Part shown: one piece after another, positions 43,732 through 52,997 of the stretch | Layout: each line of letters begins with the position of its first letter | How positions within the stretch are numbered: the first letter of the stretch is position 1 | Source of the DNA: Bosea sp. F3-2 | GTDB taxonomy: Bacteria; Pseudomonadota; Alphaproteobacteria; Rhizobiales; Beijerinckiaceae | Length of the DNA: 64,000 bases | Assembly (NCBI RefSeq): GCF_008253865.1 | Contig: NZ_CP042331.1 | Span: 4,925,501-4,989,500 of the forward strand | Reading direction: 5' to 3' | Notes under the pieces: generated by a model | Seen by the model: the letters and a program-made list of their open reading frames with translations, nothing else | What the model was told of the DNA's origin: nothing | Databases searched by the model: none | Position numbers and translations under genes: made by a program

Positions 43732-43763
43732 CGCGCACGCGTGCCGGTCTGCTCTGGCTGCTC

Positions 43764-46028
43764 GTGGTCACCGCCGCGTGCATCTTTCTTGTGGTGCGCT
43801 TCCAGGAACCGGGCCGGCTGCGGACGGATTTAACCGCGCTGCTGCCGTTGGAACTTCAGGATCCGGCCCGCCAGAAGGCCACTGACCTTATTTCGCGTTC
43901 TCTGGCCCAGCGCTTCGTGGTGCTTGTCAGCCACAAGGATGCGGCGCAGGCGCGAGCGCGCGCGGCAGAGCTGGCGAAGACACTGGAGGACACCGGTCTA
44001 GTTGGCCAGGTCGGTGAGGAGTTCAGCACAGACCGGATCAAGCAGCTCGGCGCCCTGTACTTCCCCTATCGCTCAGGTCTGATGTCGTCTGCGGATCGGA
44101 CAGCGCTCCTCGCCGGTCGGGGCCAGGATCTGGCGGAGCGAGCATTGGCCACGATCGCAGCCCCGGGTGCGATTGCGGACGCGCGGCTTCTCAAGGCGGA
44201 CCCTTTCCTGCTGCTGCCGTCCTTTCTCTTCAGCCTGCCATTCCCCGCGACAAGGCTGGCCTTGGAGGATGGGTTGCTCACGCGCCGGGACGAGGCGGGC
44301 ACGCATGTGCTGCTGCCGGCCAGGTTGCTCGGCAGCCCCTTTGATCTCTCGGTGCAGAAATCTCTCGTCTCGGCGCTCGATCGTTATCAGGCCTCGCTGG
44401 CCGAGCCGGAGCGCCCTGTGATCCGCCGGCTCGGCGCCGTGTTTTTCGCAGAAGCGGGAGGACGCAAGGCGATCGACGAATCGACCTGGCTCGCTGCTCT
44501 CGCGCTCTCGGCGACGATCCTGCTCATCTTGATCGCTTTCCGTGGCCTGCGGCCGTTGCTCTACAACCTGCTCGTGATCGGTGCCGGCGTCGCCTGCGGC
44601 CTCGCGGCCTGCCTGTTCGTTTTCGGCCAAGTCCACGTTGCCGTGCTGCTGTTCGGCATCGGGCTCGTTGGAATCGCGGCTGATTACGGCTTCTACTACA
44701 TGGCAACTGGCTTCCTCCCCGGTTGGACGCCGGCGCAACGCATCCGCGAAATCCTGTCCAGCCTGTCCATGGCTCTGCTCATCGCCGTGCTAGGCTATGG
44801 TGCGTTGGCGCTGGCGCCATTCCCGGGGCTGCGTCAGATCGCTGTCTTCTCGGCCGTCGGCCTGGTGAGTTCCTACCTGACGACCGTGATCTGGCTGCCT
44901 CTGTTGAGCACAGGCTCGCGGCCGGCACATGCGTCGAGGACCCTTCAATTCGTCATGCTGCTTTCGCGGCTCTGGACCGAGAGGCGGTGGCGCGCGCTGC
45001 GGGTCGCGTTCTGCGGTGGGCTCGCTTTCGTGATGCTGGCTGGTTTCGGGCGCATTTCCTTTGATGACGACGTCAGGAAGCTGCAGCCGCTCGACGCTGC
45101 CCTCGCGGCGCAGCAGAACATGATTGCGGCCATCACCGGCCTGAACCTCTCTACGCAGTATCTCCTGATCGAAGCTGAAAGCGACGAATACGCCCAGCAG
45201 ATCCAGGAGCAGATCGCGCCGCTACTGGAGGAGTGGCAGCGAGCCGGTCTGATCAAGACCGCCCAGTCTCCGGCCGCCTATGTGCCATCGCAGGCACGTC
45301 AGGAAGAGAACCGGACCCTTCGCCGGGAGAAGCTCACCGAGCCCCATCTCGCGGAGCTGGTGGAGGCGCTAGGGCTGCAGCCCAGCGAGCTCGCCCCGGC
45401 CACGACCGATAACCTGCCGATCGCCACGGCGCTGGCGGGCCGCGCCATTCCGTTTCTCAACGAGCTGGTGCTCGCGCCCGGGCTCCATGTCGTGACGCTG
45501 CAGGGCGTCGCTGATCCCGAGCGCATCAAGCGCGAGGTCGCCGCTATCGGCGGCGTCAAGTTCGCCGACCCGACAGCCGATCTGAGTAGCCTGCTCGGCC
45601 TCTACCGGGTCAGAGCGCTGAGCCTGCTCGGTCTGTCGCTTACAATCATCTTCGCGCTGGCTACCTGGCGCTACGGTTTTCGCGGGGCCGTGCGGGCGCT
45701 GGTGCCTTCTTTGACGGCGCTGGTCGTGGTTCCCTGCGCGCTCAGCCTGATCGGGCAGCCGCTGACATTCTTCACCGCCATGGCGCTGGTGCTGCTGCTG
45801 TCCTTCACAATGGACTATTCGGTGTTCTTCGCTGAAGGCAAGGCCGACAACCGGGCCGTTACGTTTCTCGCCGTCGGGCTGGCGGCGCTGGCGACGGTGT
45901 TTTCTTTCGGCGTGCTCGGGCTTTCAGACACACCGGCCGTCGCCAATTTCGGCTTCACCATCCTGATCGGCGTCGTCATCGCCGGCCTTCTGGCACCTGT
46001 TGCAGCTCGGCCGGACAACCCAAGGTGA
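43764..46028 (+). CDS. MMPL/RND-family exporter
   Basis: The product of about 754 residues has two repeats of a membrane domain, each with a large periplasmic loop. Helices include ALALSATILLILIAF, GIGLVGIAADYGFYYMAT (with the Asp-Tyr pair of MMPL pumps) and VLLLSFTMDYSVFFAEG. It likely flips or exports the aryl polyene product across the inner membrane (ApeM-like). GTG 43764 is the first usual start, but it lies within the first hydrophobic helix. CTG 43728 or 43749 would give a full helix, so the true start is unsure. Confidence 0.82.
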   Translation: MVTAACIFLVVRFQEPGRLRTDLTALLPLELQDPARQKATDLISRSLAQRFVVLVSHKDAAQARARAAELAKTLEDTGLVGQVGEEFSTDRIKQLGALYFPYRSGLMSSADRTALLAGRGQDLAERALATIAAPGAIADARLLKADPFLLLPSFLFSLPFPATRLALEDGLLTRRDEAGTHVLLPARLLGSPFDLSVQKSLVSALDRYQASLAEPERPVIRRLGAVFFAEAGGRKAIDESTWLAALALSATILLILIAFRGLRPLLYNLLVIGAGVACGLAACLFVFGQVHVAVLLFGIGLVGIAADYGFYYMATGFLPGWTPAQRIREILSSLSMALLIAVLGYGALALAPFPGLRQIAVFSAVGLVSSYLTTVIWLPLLSTGSRPAHASRTLQFVMLLSRLWTERRWRALRVAFCGGLAFVMLAGFGRISFDDDVRKLQPLDAALAAQQNMIAAITGLNLSTQYLLIEAESDEYAQQIQEQIAPLLEEWQRAGLIKTAQSPAAYVPSQARQEENRTLRREKLTEPHLAELVEALGLQPSELAPATTDNLPIATALAGRAIPFLNELVLAPGLHVVTLQGVADPERIKREVAAIGGVKFADPTADLSSLLGLYRVRALSLLGLSLTIIFALATWRYGFRGAVRALVPSLTALVVVPCALSLIGQPLTFFTAMALVLLLSFTMDYSVFFAEGKADNRAVTFLAVGLAALATVFSFGVLGLSDTPAVANFGFTILIGVVIAGLLAPVAARPDNPR

Positions 46029-46084
46029 GTGACTGGTCGGTCCTTCGCTCTGTGCTATAGGCTGCTCAAAACAAAGGGCAACAG

Positions 46085-46681
46085 ATGCAACCATGGTGCA
46101 AGTGGCTGGGCAGCGGCGTGCTTCTGGTGCTGGCCGGCTGCGCCTCCGATAAGAGCCCGACCGGAGCGAGCGGCGGGCGCGTGATGCTCGGCCCGCGCGT
46201 GCAGATCCAGGCCATCGCGCCGGCGGAGTTCGGCTATCGGCACCAGGTCGCCCAAGTCTTGGTGATGCGCTTTGGCACGCAGACGATCAACCTGGAAGCG
46301 CAGCTCGCCATGGGGAAAGACGAGTTCCGGGCGATCTTGCTCGATTCGCTCGGCCGGCGTGCCGTGACGTTGGTCTGGCGCGACGGCAAGCTCGAGTCTC
46401 AGCTCGCCGAGTGGCTGCCCCCTGGCGTGCGCGCCGAGGCGATTCTCGCGGACATGATGGTGCTTTACGGCCAGCCGGCTGCCCTGAAGGCGGCGCTGCA
46501 GGAGGCCGGCTGCACGCTCGAAGCGAGCACGACCGCCCGGCTCGTGCGCTGCGGGGAGAAGGACGTGTTGAAAGCGGAATTCGATCTCAAGTCGCCGCGG
46601 AAGCTGAACGGCTCGCTGCGCTACACAAACTTCGCCTGGGGCTACGACGTCGAGATCCAGTCTGTCGAGGTCCGGCGGTGA
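46085..46681 (+). CDS. DUF3261-like outer-membrane lipoprotein
   Basis: The 198-residue protein has a lipoprotein signal with the lipobox LAGCAS, so Cys at about residue 20 is lipidated. The following region has the beta-rich look of the DUF3261 proteins of aryl polyene clusters (ApeN-like) and may receive the product at the outer membrane. The last bases overlap the GTG of the ketosynthase gene. Confidence 0.78.
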   Translation: MQPWCKWLGSGVLLVLAGCASDKSPTGASGGRVMLGPRVQIQAIAPAEFGYRHQVAQVLVMRFGTQTINLEAQLAMGKDEFRAILLDSLGRRAVTLVWRDGKLESQLAEWLPPGVRAEAILADMMVLYGQPAALKAALQEAGCTLEASTTARLVRCGEKDVLKAEFDLKSPRKLNGSLRYTNFAWGYDVEIQSVEVRR

Positions 46682-47877
46682 CAACCTATCTCGGCATTTC
46701 CGCCATGGGGGTCATAAGCCCGGTCGGAAAGGGCAAGGCGCAGGTTGCCGATCATCTCTTTCGCGGCACGCGTGACGGTATGCGTCTGCGCGCCGATCTC
46801 GTTCCCGGCCGTAACGTCCTTGTGGCGGAAGCTCTGGGCGAGACACCGACGCTGCCCGCTGCCTTGGCCGCCTGGGACTGCCGCAATAACCGCATGCTGG
46901 CGGCTGCGCTCGACGAAATACGTCCGGACATAGAGGGCGCGATTGCCCGTCATGGTCGCGACCGTATTGCTGTCATCCTTGGTACCAGCACGTCCGGCAT
47001 CGCCGAGGGCGAGGCAGCTTATGCGACGCGCCTGGCATCGGGACAGTGGCCGGCGGGTTTCGACTACCGCCAGCAGGAGGTCGGCGGCCTCAGTGCGTTT
47101 GCCCAAGCCTATCTCGGCCTCGTCGGCCCAGCCTACACCATCGCGACCGCCTGCTCCTCCAGCGCAAAGGCCTTCGGCGTCGCACGTCGCCTCATTCGCG
47201 CGGGGTTGGTCGATGCCGCTATTGTAGGAGGAGTTGACTCGCTCTGCCGGATGACGCCAAGCGGCTTCCAAGCCCTCGGTGCCGTGTCGGCTCATCCGGC
47301 CAATCCATTCAGCCGGAATCGCGACGGCATAACGGTCGGTGAGGCGGCAGCCGTGTTCCTGCTGGAACGAGAGGAGAGCGAGGTGCTGTTCATGGGTATC
47401 GGCGAAACCTCAGACGCTCACCACATCAGCGCACCGGATCCAGCGGGCCTTGGAGCTGAGGAGGCGATGCGCGAAGCGTTGCGCGACGCGGGCTGCTCCG
47501 CTTCCGAGGTGGCCTATGTCAACCTGCACGGCACAGCGACGCCGCTCAACGACGCGATGGAGAGCCGGGCCGTGCATGACGTGTTCGGGGAGCAAACGCC
47601 CTGCAGCTCGACCAAAGCGATGACAGGGCACACGCTCGGCGCCGCAGGCGCCTGCGAAGCGGCCTTCCTTTGGCTGACGCTGGCCAGGCAGCACAATCCG
47701 GAGCACAGGCTGCCGCCGCATCTGTGGGACGGAGCGCACGACCCAAGCCTGGCTCCTCTGCGCCTTGCGGAGCCGGGCGATCGCTTCACGGATCGCGGGC
47801 GCGTTGCGATGCTCAGCAACTCCTTTGCCTTCGGCGGCAGCAACGTCGCGCTGGTCTTGGGACGGGCTGCGCCATGA
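46678..47877 (+). CDS. Beta-ketoacyl-ACP synthase (first)
   Basis: The 399-residue enzyme has the full catalytic triad: Cys about 159 in TACSSSAKAF, His about 284 in LHGTATPLND and His about 318 in GHTLGAAG. A C-terminal FAFGGSN block is also present. It extends the polyene chain and probably pairs with the chain-length factor (ApeO-like). GTG 46678 overlaps the upstream TGA; frames further upstream lie inside the lipoprotein gene. Confidence 0.87.
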   Translation: MTTYLGISAMGVISPVGKGKAQVADHLFRGTRDGMRLRADLVPGRNVLVAEALGETPTLPAALAAWDCRNNRMLAAALDEIRPDIEGAIARHGRDRIAVILGTSTSGIAEGEAAYATRLASGQWPAGFDYRQQEVGGLSAFAQAYLGLVGPAYTIATACSSSAKAFGVARRLIRAGLVDAAIVGGVDSLCRMTPSGFQALGAVSAHPANPFSRNRDGITVGEAAAVFLLEREESEVLFMGIGETSDAHHISAPDPAGLGAEEAMREALRDAGCSASEVAYVNLHGTATPLNDAMESRAVHDVFGEQTPCSSTKAMTGHTLGAAGACEAAFLWLTLARQHNPEHRLPPHLWDGAHDPSLAPLRLAEPGDRFTDRGRVAMLSNSFAFGGSNVALVLGRAAP

Positions 47878-48362
47878 GACGTACCGGACAAGCGGCAGCC
47901 TATCCGCTCGAAACCATCCTGCCCCATCGCGCGCCGATGATCCTGATCGACGCCGTGGAGGAGATCAGCGAGCAGGAGATCCGCACGCGGCTGACAATCC
48001 GGCCTTCCTGCCCTTTCTTCGTCGCGGGCAAGGGCATCGCCGCACATGTCGCGATCGAGTGGATGGCGCAGAGCTGCGCCGCTTTCGAAGGTGTCAATGC
48101 CGCAGACGAGCAACGGCCGGTCAAGATTGGATTCCTGCTGGGGACGCGTAGTTTCTCAGCCGCTCTGCCCTGGTTCACCGAGGGCACCGCTCTCGACATC
48201 CTGGCCCGGCCCGTCTACCGCCACGCGGGCATGGGTCAGTTCGACTGCGCGGTCCATCGGCGCGAGGATGGGGCTGAGCTGGCGAAAGCGCAATTGACCG
48301 TCTATCAGCCCGAAGACCCTCTCAGCCTGATCGACGGCCAGCTATCCGGACGCGAGACATGA
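47874..48362 (+). CDS. 3-hydroxyacyl-ACP dehydratase of the ApeP type
   Basis: The 162-residue hot-dog protein has PLETILPHRAPMILIDAVEEI at its start and HVAIEWMAQSCAAFEG as the central helix, matching the ApeP/hydroxymyristoyl-dehydratase-like group. It removes water after each reduction, giving the conjugated double bonds. ATG 47874 overlaps the upstream TGA, and its own TGA overlaps the next ATG. Confidence 0.82.
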   Translation: MRRTGQAAAYPLETILPHRAPMILIDAVEEISEQEIRTRLTIRPSCPFFVAGKGIAAHVAIEWMAQSCAAFEGVNAADEQRPVKIGFLLGTRSFSAALPWFTEGTALDILARPVYRHAGMGQFDCAVHRREDGAELAKAQLTVYQPEDPLSLIDGQLSGRET

Positions 48363-49084
48363 CGCGCAACCTGCTTGTCACCGGCGCAAGCAAAGGCATC
48401 GGCCGAGCGATCGCAACCCGCCTCGGGCGCGATGGCTTCACTGTGGTCGTGCATTACGCCAGCGACCGCGAGGGTGCCGAGAGCACTTTGGCTGAGATCG
48501 CCGCCGCCGGGGGGCAGGGGAGGGTGATCTCCTTCGACAGCTCGGAGAGAGAGGCGACGCAAGCGGCGCTGGAGGCCGACATGGCCGCGCACGGCCCTTA
48601 TTTCGGCGCGGTGCTCAACGCTGGCATCGCGCGCGACAATGCCTTCCCGGCCCTGAGCGAAGCTGACTGGGACAGCGTCCTCGATACCAATCTGGGGGGC
48701 TTTTACAATGTGCTGAAGCCGATCGTGATGCCTATGGTGAGCGAGCGGAAAGGCGGACGCATCGTCACGATCTCCTCAGTCTCCGGCATCATGGGAAACC
48801 GGGGCCAAGTCAATTACAGCGCAGCGAAGGCGGGCATCATTGGCGCGACGAAGGCGCTGGCCGTCGAGCTGGCGAAGCGCAACATCACCGTCAACTGTGT
48901 TGCGCCGGGCTTGGTCGAAACCCGGATGCTCGATCAGCATGTGCTCGACGAGGCGTTGAAGACGGTGCCGATGCGGCGGGTCGGTCAGCCGGAGGAGGTC
49001 GCTTCCCTGGTTTCCTATCTGTGCTCACCTGAGGCCGGCTACATCACCCGCCAGGTGATCTCGGTGAACGGGGGCATGTTTTGA
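48359..49084 (+). CDS. 3-ketoacyl-ACP reductase, FabG type
   Basis: The 241-residue short-chain dehydrogenase has TGASKGIGRAIA (NADPH site), LNAGIARD, ISSVSG (catalytic Ser), YSAAKAG (YxxxK) and a C-terminal ISVNGGMF. It reduces each beta-keto group of the growing polyene (ApeQ-like). It overlaps both neighbours by 4 bp. Confidence 0.9.
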   Translation: MTRNLLVTGASKGIGRAIATRLGRDGFTVVVHYASDREGAESTLAEIAAAGGQGRVISFDSSEREATQAALEADMAAHGPYFGAVLNAGIARDNAFPALSEADWDSVLDTNLGGFYNVLKPIVMPMVSERKGGRIVTISSVSGIMGNRGQVNYSAAKAGIIGATKALAVELAKRNITVNCVAPGLVETRMLDQHVLDEALKTVPMRRVGQPEEVASLVSYLCSPEAGYITRQVISVNGGMF

Positions 49085-50304
49085 AGCGCCGGGTCGTTGT
49101 CACCGGCATGGGAGGCGTTACCGCGCTCGGACATGACTGGCCGTCGATCCGCGCGGAGCTTCACGCCGGCAAGACGGCTGTCCGTCGGATGGACTGGGAG
49201 CGCTATACCGGTATCAACGCCAAGCTCGCTGCGCCGATTACGGATTTCTCAGTCGAGGATCGCTACAGCCGAAAACAGCTCCGCACCATGGGCCGCGTCT
49301 CGCGCATGGCGGTCTATGCGACGGAACAGGCGCTGGGGCAGGCGGGGCTGCTAGGCTCAGCCGAGCTGACCGGCGGGGGGTGTGGCGTTGCCTATGGCTC
49401 GTCTTTCGGTTCGATCGCTCCGATCCTGGGCTTTGCCGAGCTGATGACAGCCGGAACCTCCAGCTTGCTCAACGCCACCAGCTATGTGCAGGTGATGAGC
49501 CACACCGCGGCGGTCAACATCGCGCTGTTCTTTGGAATGACCGGCCGCATCATTCCGACATCGACGGCCTGCACCTCAGGCAGCATGGCAATCGGCTATG
49601 CCTATGAGGCGATCCAGGCGGGCAAAGCCGATATCATGATCGCTGGCGGCGGCGACGAACTCGATATCTCGGACGTCGCCGTCTTCGACACTCTGTTTGC
49701 AACCTCGACGGATAACGACAATCCCGCACTGACGCCGCGCCCGTATGACGTGGGGCGCGACGGCCTCGTGATCGGCGAAGGAGCTGCGACGCTGATCCTC
49801 GAGGAGCGCGAGCAGGCGCTCGCGCGCGGTGCGACGATCCACGCGGAGATCGTCGGTTTCGGAACGAACTGCGACGGACACCACGCCACGCAGCCGCAGT
49901 CCTCCACGATGGAGCGCGCGCTGCGGCTCGCTCTCAGCGACGCCGGACTCGCGCCAGCGGCGATCGGCTTCGTCAGTGGCCATGGCACCGCCACGGAAGC
50001 TGGCGACATCGCCGAGAGCCAGGCGACCCACGCCGTTTTTGGCGACGGGATGCCGATCCATTCGCTCAAGAGCTATTTCGGCCACACGCTCGGTGCCTGT
50101 GGCGCTCTGGAGGCTTGGCTGGGCATCGAGATGATGCGCGAGGGGAGCTTCGTGCCGACGGCGAATCTGGTCTCGGTCGATCCGCGCTGCGCGCCGTTGG
50201 ACTACGTCATGACGGAAGCGCGCCGGCTTGAGACCTCTCATCTGATCAGCAACAATTTCGCCTTCGGTGGAATCAACACGTCCTTGATATTCCGGCTAGC
50301 CTGA
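49081..50304 (+). CDS. Beta-ketoacyl-ACP synthase (second)
   Basis: The 407-residue enzyme has Cys about 164 in STACTSGSMA, His in SGHGTATEAGD and His in FGHTLGACGALE, the complete triad. It may carry out the first condensation with the aryl starter (ApeR-like). TTG 49081 is the start, overlapping the upstream TGA; the downstream MKRRVVVTGMGG pattern is the normal family N-terminus. Confidence 0.87.
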   Translation: MKRRVVVTGMGGVTALGHDWPSIRAELHAGKTAVRRMDWERYTGINAKLAAPITDFSVEDRYSRKQLRTMGRVSRMAVYATEQALGQAGLLGSAELTGGGCGVAYGSSFGSIAPILGFAELMTAGTSSLLNATSYVQVMSHTAAVNIALFFGMTGRIIPTSTACTSGSMAIGYAYEAIQAGKADIMIAGGGDELDISDVAVFDTLFATSTDNDNPALTPRPYDVGRDGLVIGEGAATLILEEREQALARGATIHAEIVGFGTNCDGHHATQPQSSTMERALRLALSDAGLAPAAIGFVSGHGTATEAGDIAESQATHAVFGDGMPIHSLKSYFGHTLGACGALEAWLGIEMMREGSFVPTANLVSVDPRCAPLDYVMTEARRLETSHLISNNFAFGGINTSLIFRLA

Positions 50305-50316
50305 CGCGGGGAAAAC

Positions 50317-50763
50317 ATGCGCCATCTAAGTCTCGTCCTTTTGGCTGGCGGTCTGTCGCTCGCCTCATTCTCCGCCTTGGCGCGCAACGACCGGTCGGTG
50401 CAATCTCTGCAGGACGCGCTGAATTCGCCGCAGGTTTCCGCACTCGACAAGGAGGTCAGGGTCTTCTTCGGTGGACAGCGACATCCGCGGGTGGCCGAGA
50501 AGATTGGCGAATGGAGTAGCCAGCGCCGTGGCAGTGCCGGCCGGACCGATGCCGAGACGGCCGGCGGCTGCCACTATGCCTTCGCCGAAGCACTGGACCA
50601 GCTGATGAAGCGGGCGGCCAAGGAGGGTGGAAATGCCGTGATCGGCATCTACAGCGTCCATGGCGACACGCCACTGCACAGCACCACGCAGTATCAGTGC
50701 GGCATCGGTAATGTGAAAACCGCGGTGCGCCTGACGGGGACGGTGGTCAAACTGGGGCGTTAG
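50317..50763 (+). CDS. Small secreted protein of the polyene cluster
   Basis: The 148-residue protein has a signal peptide (LSLVLLAGGLSLASFSALA). The mature part ends in a YbjQ-like pattern, AKEGGNAVIGIYSVHGDT, with two cysteines (in GGCHYAF and YQCGIG) that could pair. Genes of this kind in aryl polyene clusters are sometimes labelled excinuclease, which the sequence does not support. It lies 12 bp after the ketosynthase, so it is in the same operon. The function is unknown. Confidence 0.72.
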   Translation: MRHLSLVLLAGGLSLASFSALARNDRSVQSLQDALNSPQVSALDKEVRVFFGGQRHPRVAEKIGEWSSQRRGSAGRTDAETAGGCHYAFAEALDQLMKRAAKEGGNAVIGIYSVHGDTPLHSTTQYQCGIGNVKTAVRLTGTVVKLGR

Positions 50764-50792
50764 AGTCTGCTGGTTTTACACGGAAACGGTCC

Positions 50793-50888
50793 CGTCATTC
50801 CGGACAAGCCGCGACAGCGGCGCCGATCCGGAATCCATCATAAGGCGCGGCGCTCTACGATGGATTCCGGGGCAAGCCCGGAATGACG
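50793..50888. repeat. Dispersed palindromic repeat with CGTCATTCCGG ends
   Basis: CGTCATTCCGG at 50793-50803 is matched by CCGGAATGACG at 50878-50888, and the inside continues as a near-palindrome (GGAATCCATC ... GATGGATTCC). Repeats with these ends are very common in Bradyrhizobium-like genomes. It lies just past the last plus-strand polyene gene and could act in mRNA 3'-end stability. Confidence 0.78.
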
Positions 50889-50918
50889 GCGCGTCTCCAT
50901 CGAAAGTCAGCAGGCGTT

Positions 50919-50996
50919 AGAGAACGCGTTCTCTCACTTAAGTTTAGAGCCGGATTCACCGATCAGGTTGGTTCAATCTGATCGGATCCGGCTCTA
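50919..50996. repeat. REP-like palindromes related to 37355-37470
   Basis: A perfect 16-bp palindrome AGAGAACGCGTTCTCT (50919-50934) is followed by a unit at 50945-50996 that starts TAGAGCCGG, ends in CCGGCTCTA and contains a CGATCAGGTTG hairpin. The same building blocks occur left of the polyene cluster at 37355-37470. Confidence 0.78.
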
Positions 50997-51042
50997 GATC
51001 GCCGTGCGTCCGATCGGACGCGATAAGTGATCTATACCTTTG

Positions 51043-52803
51043 TTATCGCGTCGGAGACCGCTGCCCGGATGCGGCCGTTTCTCGGTCGGCGCCGGGCAGC
51101 GCCCAGAAATCGTAGAAATTGTACCACTGAAGCGGCTGCTGCAGGCAATAGCCCTCCAGCCGTTTCGCATACAGCGCGGCGTAGCCGGCGAGCGCCTCCT
51201 CACGGGTCTTGCGCGGCAGCGTGACTGTTTCAGCGAAGCTCTCGAAATAAGCGCGGTGACGATCGCCCTCGCGCAGGCAGAAGAGCGTCAGGACGGGACA
51301 GCCGAGCAGGGCTGCGAGAATGTATGGGCCCTGGGAAAACGGCGCCGGCTGCCTCAGGAACATCGCCTCGCTGATCCGGCCACGGCTCGTGACCGGGATC
51401 CGATCGCCGGCGATGACCAGCCACTCGCCCCGTTCGATGCGCTCCGACAGGGCAATCGCGGTCTCGACACCGATCTCGGTGACCTCGATGACATGGGCCA
51501 CGGCATCGGGCCTGACGGAGCGCAGCAGGGCGTTGTAGCGTCGCGCCTGCTGCGTATGCATCAGGACATGCACCGGCCGACCGACGAGGTCGGCAAGAGC
51601 GGCACGGGCCATCTCGGCATTGCCGAGATGCGAGACGATCAGCAATGCGCCACGCTGGCCTCCGAGATAGGGGGCTGCTGCTTCGCCGCCGACGATCTCG
51701 ACCGGCCCGGCCAGATCCGGGCGCATCCAGCCGACGATGGTATCGAGCGCCTTCGTCGCAAAATCGAAATAATGGCGGAAGCCGTCGCGCCAGCCCGGCG
51801 GAGATTCGTGCTTGATGGCGCGTATGCGCGAAAGGAAATCCAGCGACGCTCTGCGTTGCTCGGAGCTCGCCAGAAAGAAATAAAGCACGACGGGACGCAG
51901 CGCGGCCAAGCAGGCGCGCCGGCCGAAGACGCGATAGATCGCAAGCATGGAACGCAGTCCCCAGCCGGTGCCGCGCTCAGCCAAGGCTGCCCAGTGGCGC
52001 GCTCGGCCGCCGGGGGCGAGGCGACGAAGCAGGAGCCTAGGCAGGCGCCGGAGCATGCCGAAGAACAGGCGCGTATGCATGCGGGTGATCAGCCAATTGT
52101 CCCGCAGCATGCGGAAATTGGAGGTGTTCCCTTCGGGGTAGGTAACGCGGACCGGAACCTGCAGGACCGGGATGCCGCGCCAGTGCAGGCGCACCATGAT
52201 CTCGGTGTCAAAGTCCATGTATTGTCCGACCTGCTCCTCGCGGAGCACTGCCAAGGTGTCGGCAAGCGGATAGATGCGATACCCGCACATGCTGTCCCGG
52301 ATCTCGAAGGAAAGCGTCTCAATCCAGACCCAGACATGGGTGACCCAGCGACCGATGGCGCGGCCACGGGGAATCGACCGGTCGTAGGTCGGTACACCCG
52401 AGGCGAGTGCCCTGGGTTCGGCGCGCGCGGCATCGAGCAGCGCATCGAGCTCTTGCAGGTCATGCTGCCCGTCGGCATCGATCTGGAGGGCGTGGCTATA
52501 TCCGGCCTCGGCGGCCGCCTTCATCGCGACGACGAGTGCGCCGCCCTTGCCCCGATTGTTCGGCAGGCGGATCGTCTCGATGCCGGCGGCGGGGTCGTGC
52601 AGGGCAGCGATGGCTTGCGCGGGGACGGCCTCGCTGCCGTCGTCGACGATGAAGACCGGGATGCTGCGCGCGGCCAGGGCGGAGACGATGCGAGGCAGCG
52701 CCTGGTGGTGGTTCCGGCTGGGAATGACAGCGCAGAGCCTGAAGCTTTCGGCAGTTTCCGGCATCGAGCGGGTGACTATCCAGCAGGGCCAAGTGATTGC
52801 CAT
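51043..52803 (-). CDS. GT2 glycosyltransferase fused to lipid-A-type acyltransferase
   Basis: The 586-residue protein has an N-terminal family-2 domain (CAVIPSRNHH, NNRGKGGALVVAM, QIDADGQHD, then RDSMCGYR) and a C-terminal LPLAT domain (LLIVSHLGNAEMARA with the HxxxxE site, IAGDRIPV). This fusion is typical of aryl polyene clusters (ApeJ-like) and may glycosylate and acylate the carrier lipid. It faces the plus-strand genes head to tail. ATG 52803 is chosen; ATG 52764 is possible. Confidence 0.82.
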   Translation of the reverse strand: MAITWPCWIVTRSMPETAESFRLCAVIPSRNHHQALPRIVSALAARSIPVFIVDDGSEAVPAQAIAALHDPAAGIETIRLPNNRGKGGALVVAMKAAAEAGYSHALQIDADGQHDLQELDALLDAARAEPRALASGVPTYDRSIPRGRAIGRWVTHVWVWIETLSFEIRDSMCGYRIYPLADTLAVLREEQVGQYMDFDTEIMVRLHWRGIPVLQVPVRVTYPEGNTSNFRMLRDNWLITRMHTRLFFGMLRRLPRLLLRRLAPGGRARHWAALAERGTGWGLRSMLAIYRVFGRRACLAALRPVVLYFFLASSEQRRASLDFLSRIRAIKHESPPGWRDGFRHYFDFATKALDTIVGWMRPDLAGPVEIVGGEAAAPYLGGQRGALLIVSHLGNAEMARAALADLVGRPVHVLMHTQQARRYNALLRSVRPDAVAHVIEVTEIGVETAIALSERIERGEWLVIAGDRIPVTSRGRISEAMFLRQPAPFSQGPYILAALLGCPVLTLFCLREGDRHRAYFESFAETVTLPRKTREEALAGYAALYAKRLEGYCLQQPLQWYNFYDFWALPGADRETAASGQRSPTR

Positions 52804-52997
52804 GGCGCCTGTCCGTGGCAAGGATTGCGCTACTTCTCAACAGACCGCGCCGAATGCAATGCGGAAGAGCCAGATTTTTGGCGAACGGATTGTCGGCCAT
52901 TTGAAATTGGACCGAGAGAAAGAGTTATCGAGAGGGCAGGCCGCAATCCGCACTGAGACGGCGAGCTTCTCATGCGAAGCTGGTGTCGATCATGCTG

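Noticed and set aside
50317..50763. Label as excinuclease subunit
   Set aside because: The protein is 148 residues with a signal peptide and no UvrA motif.
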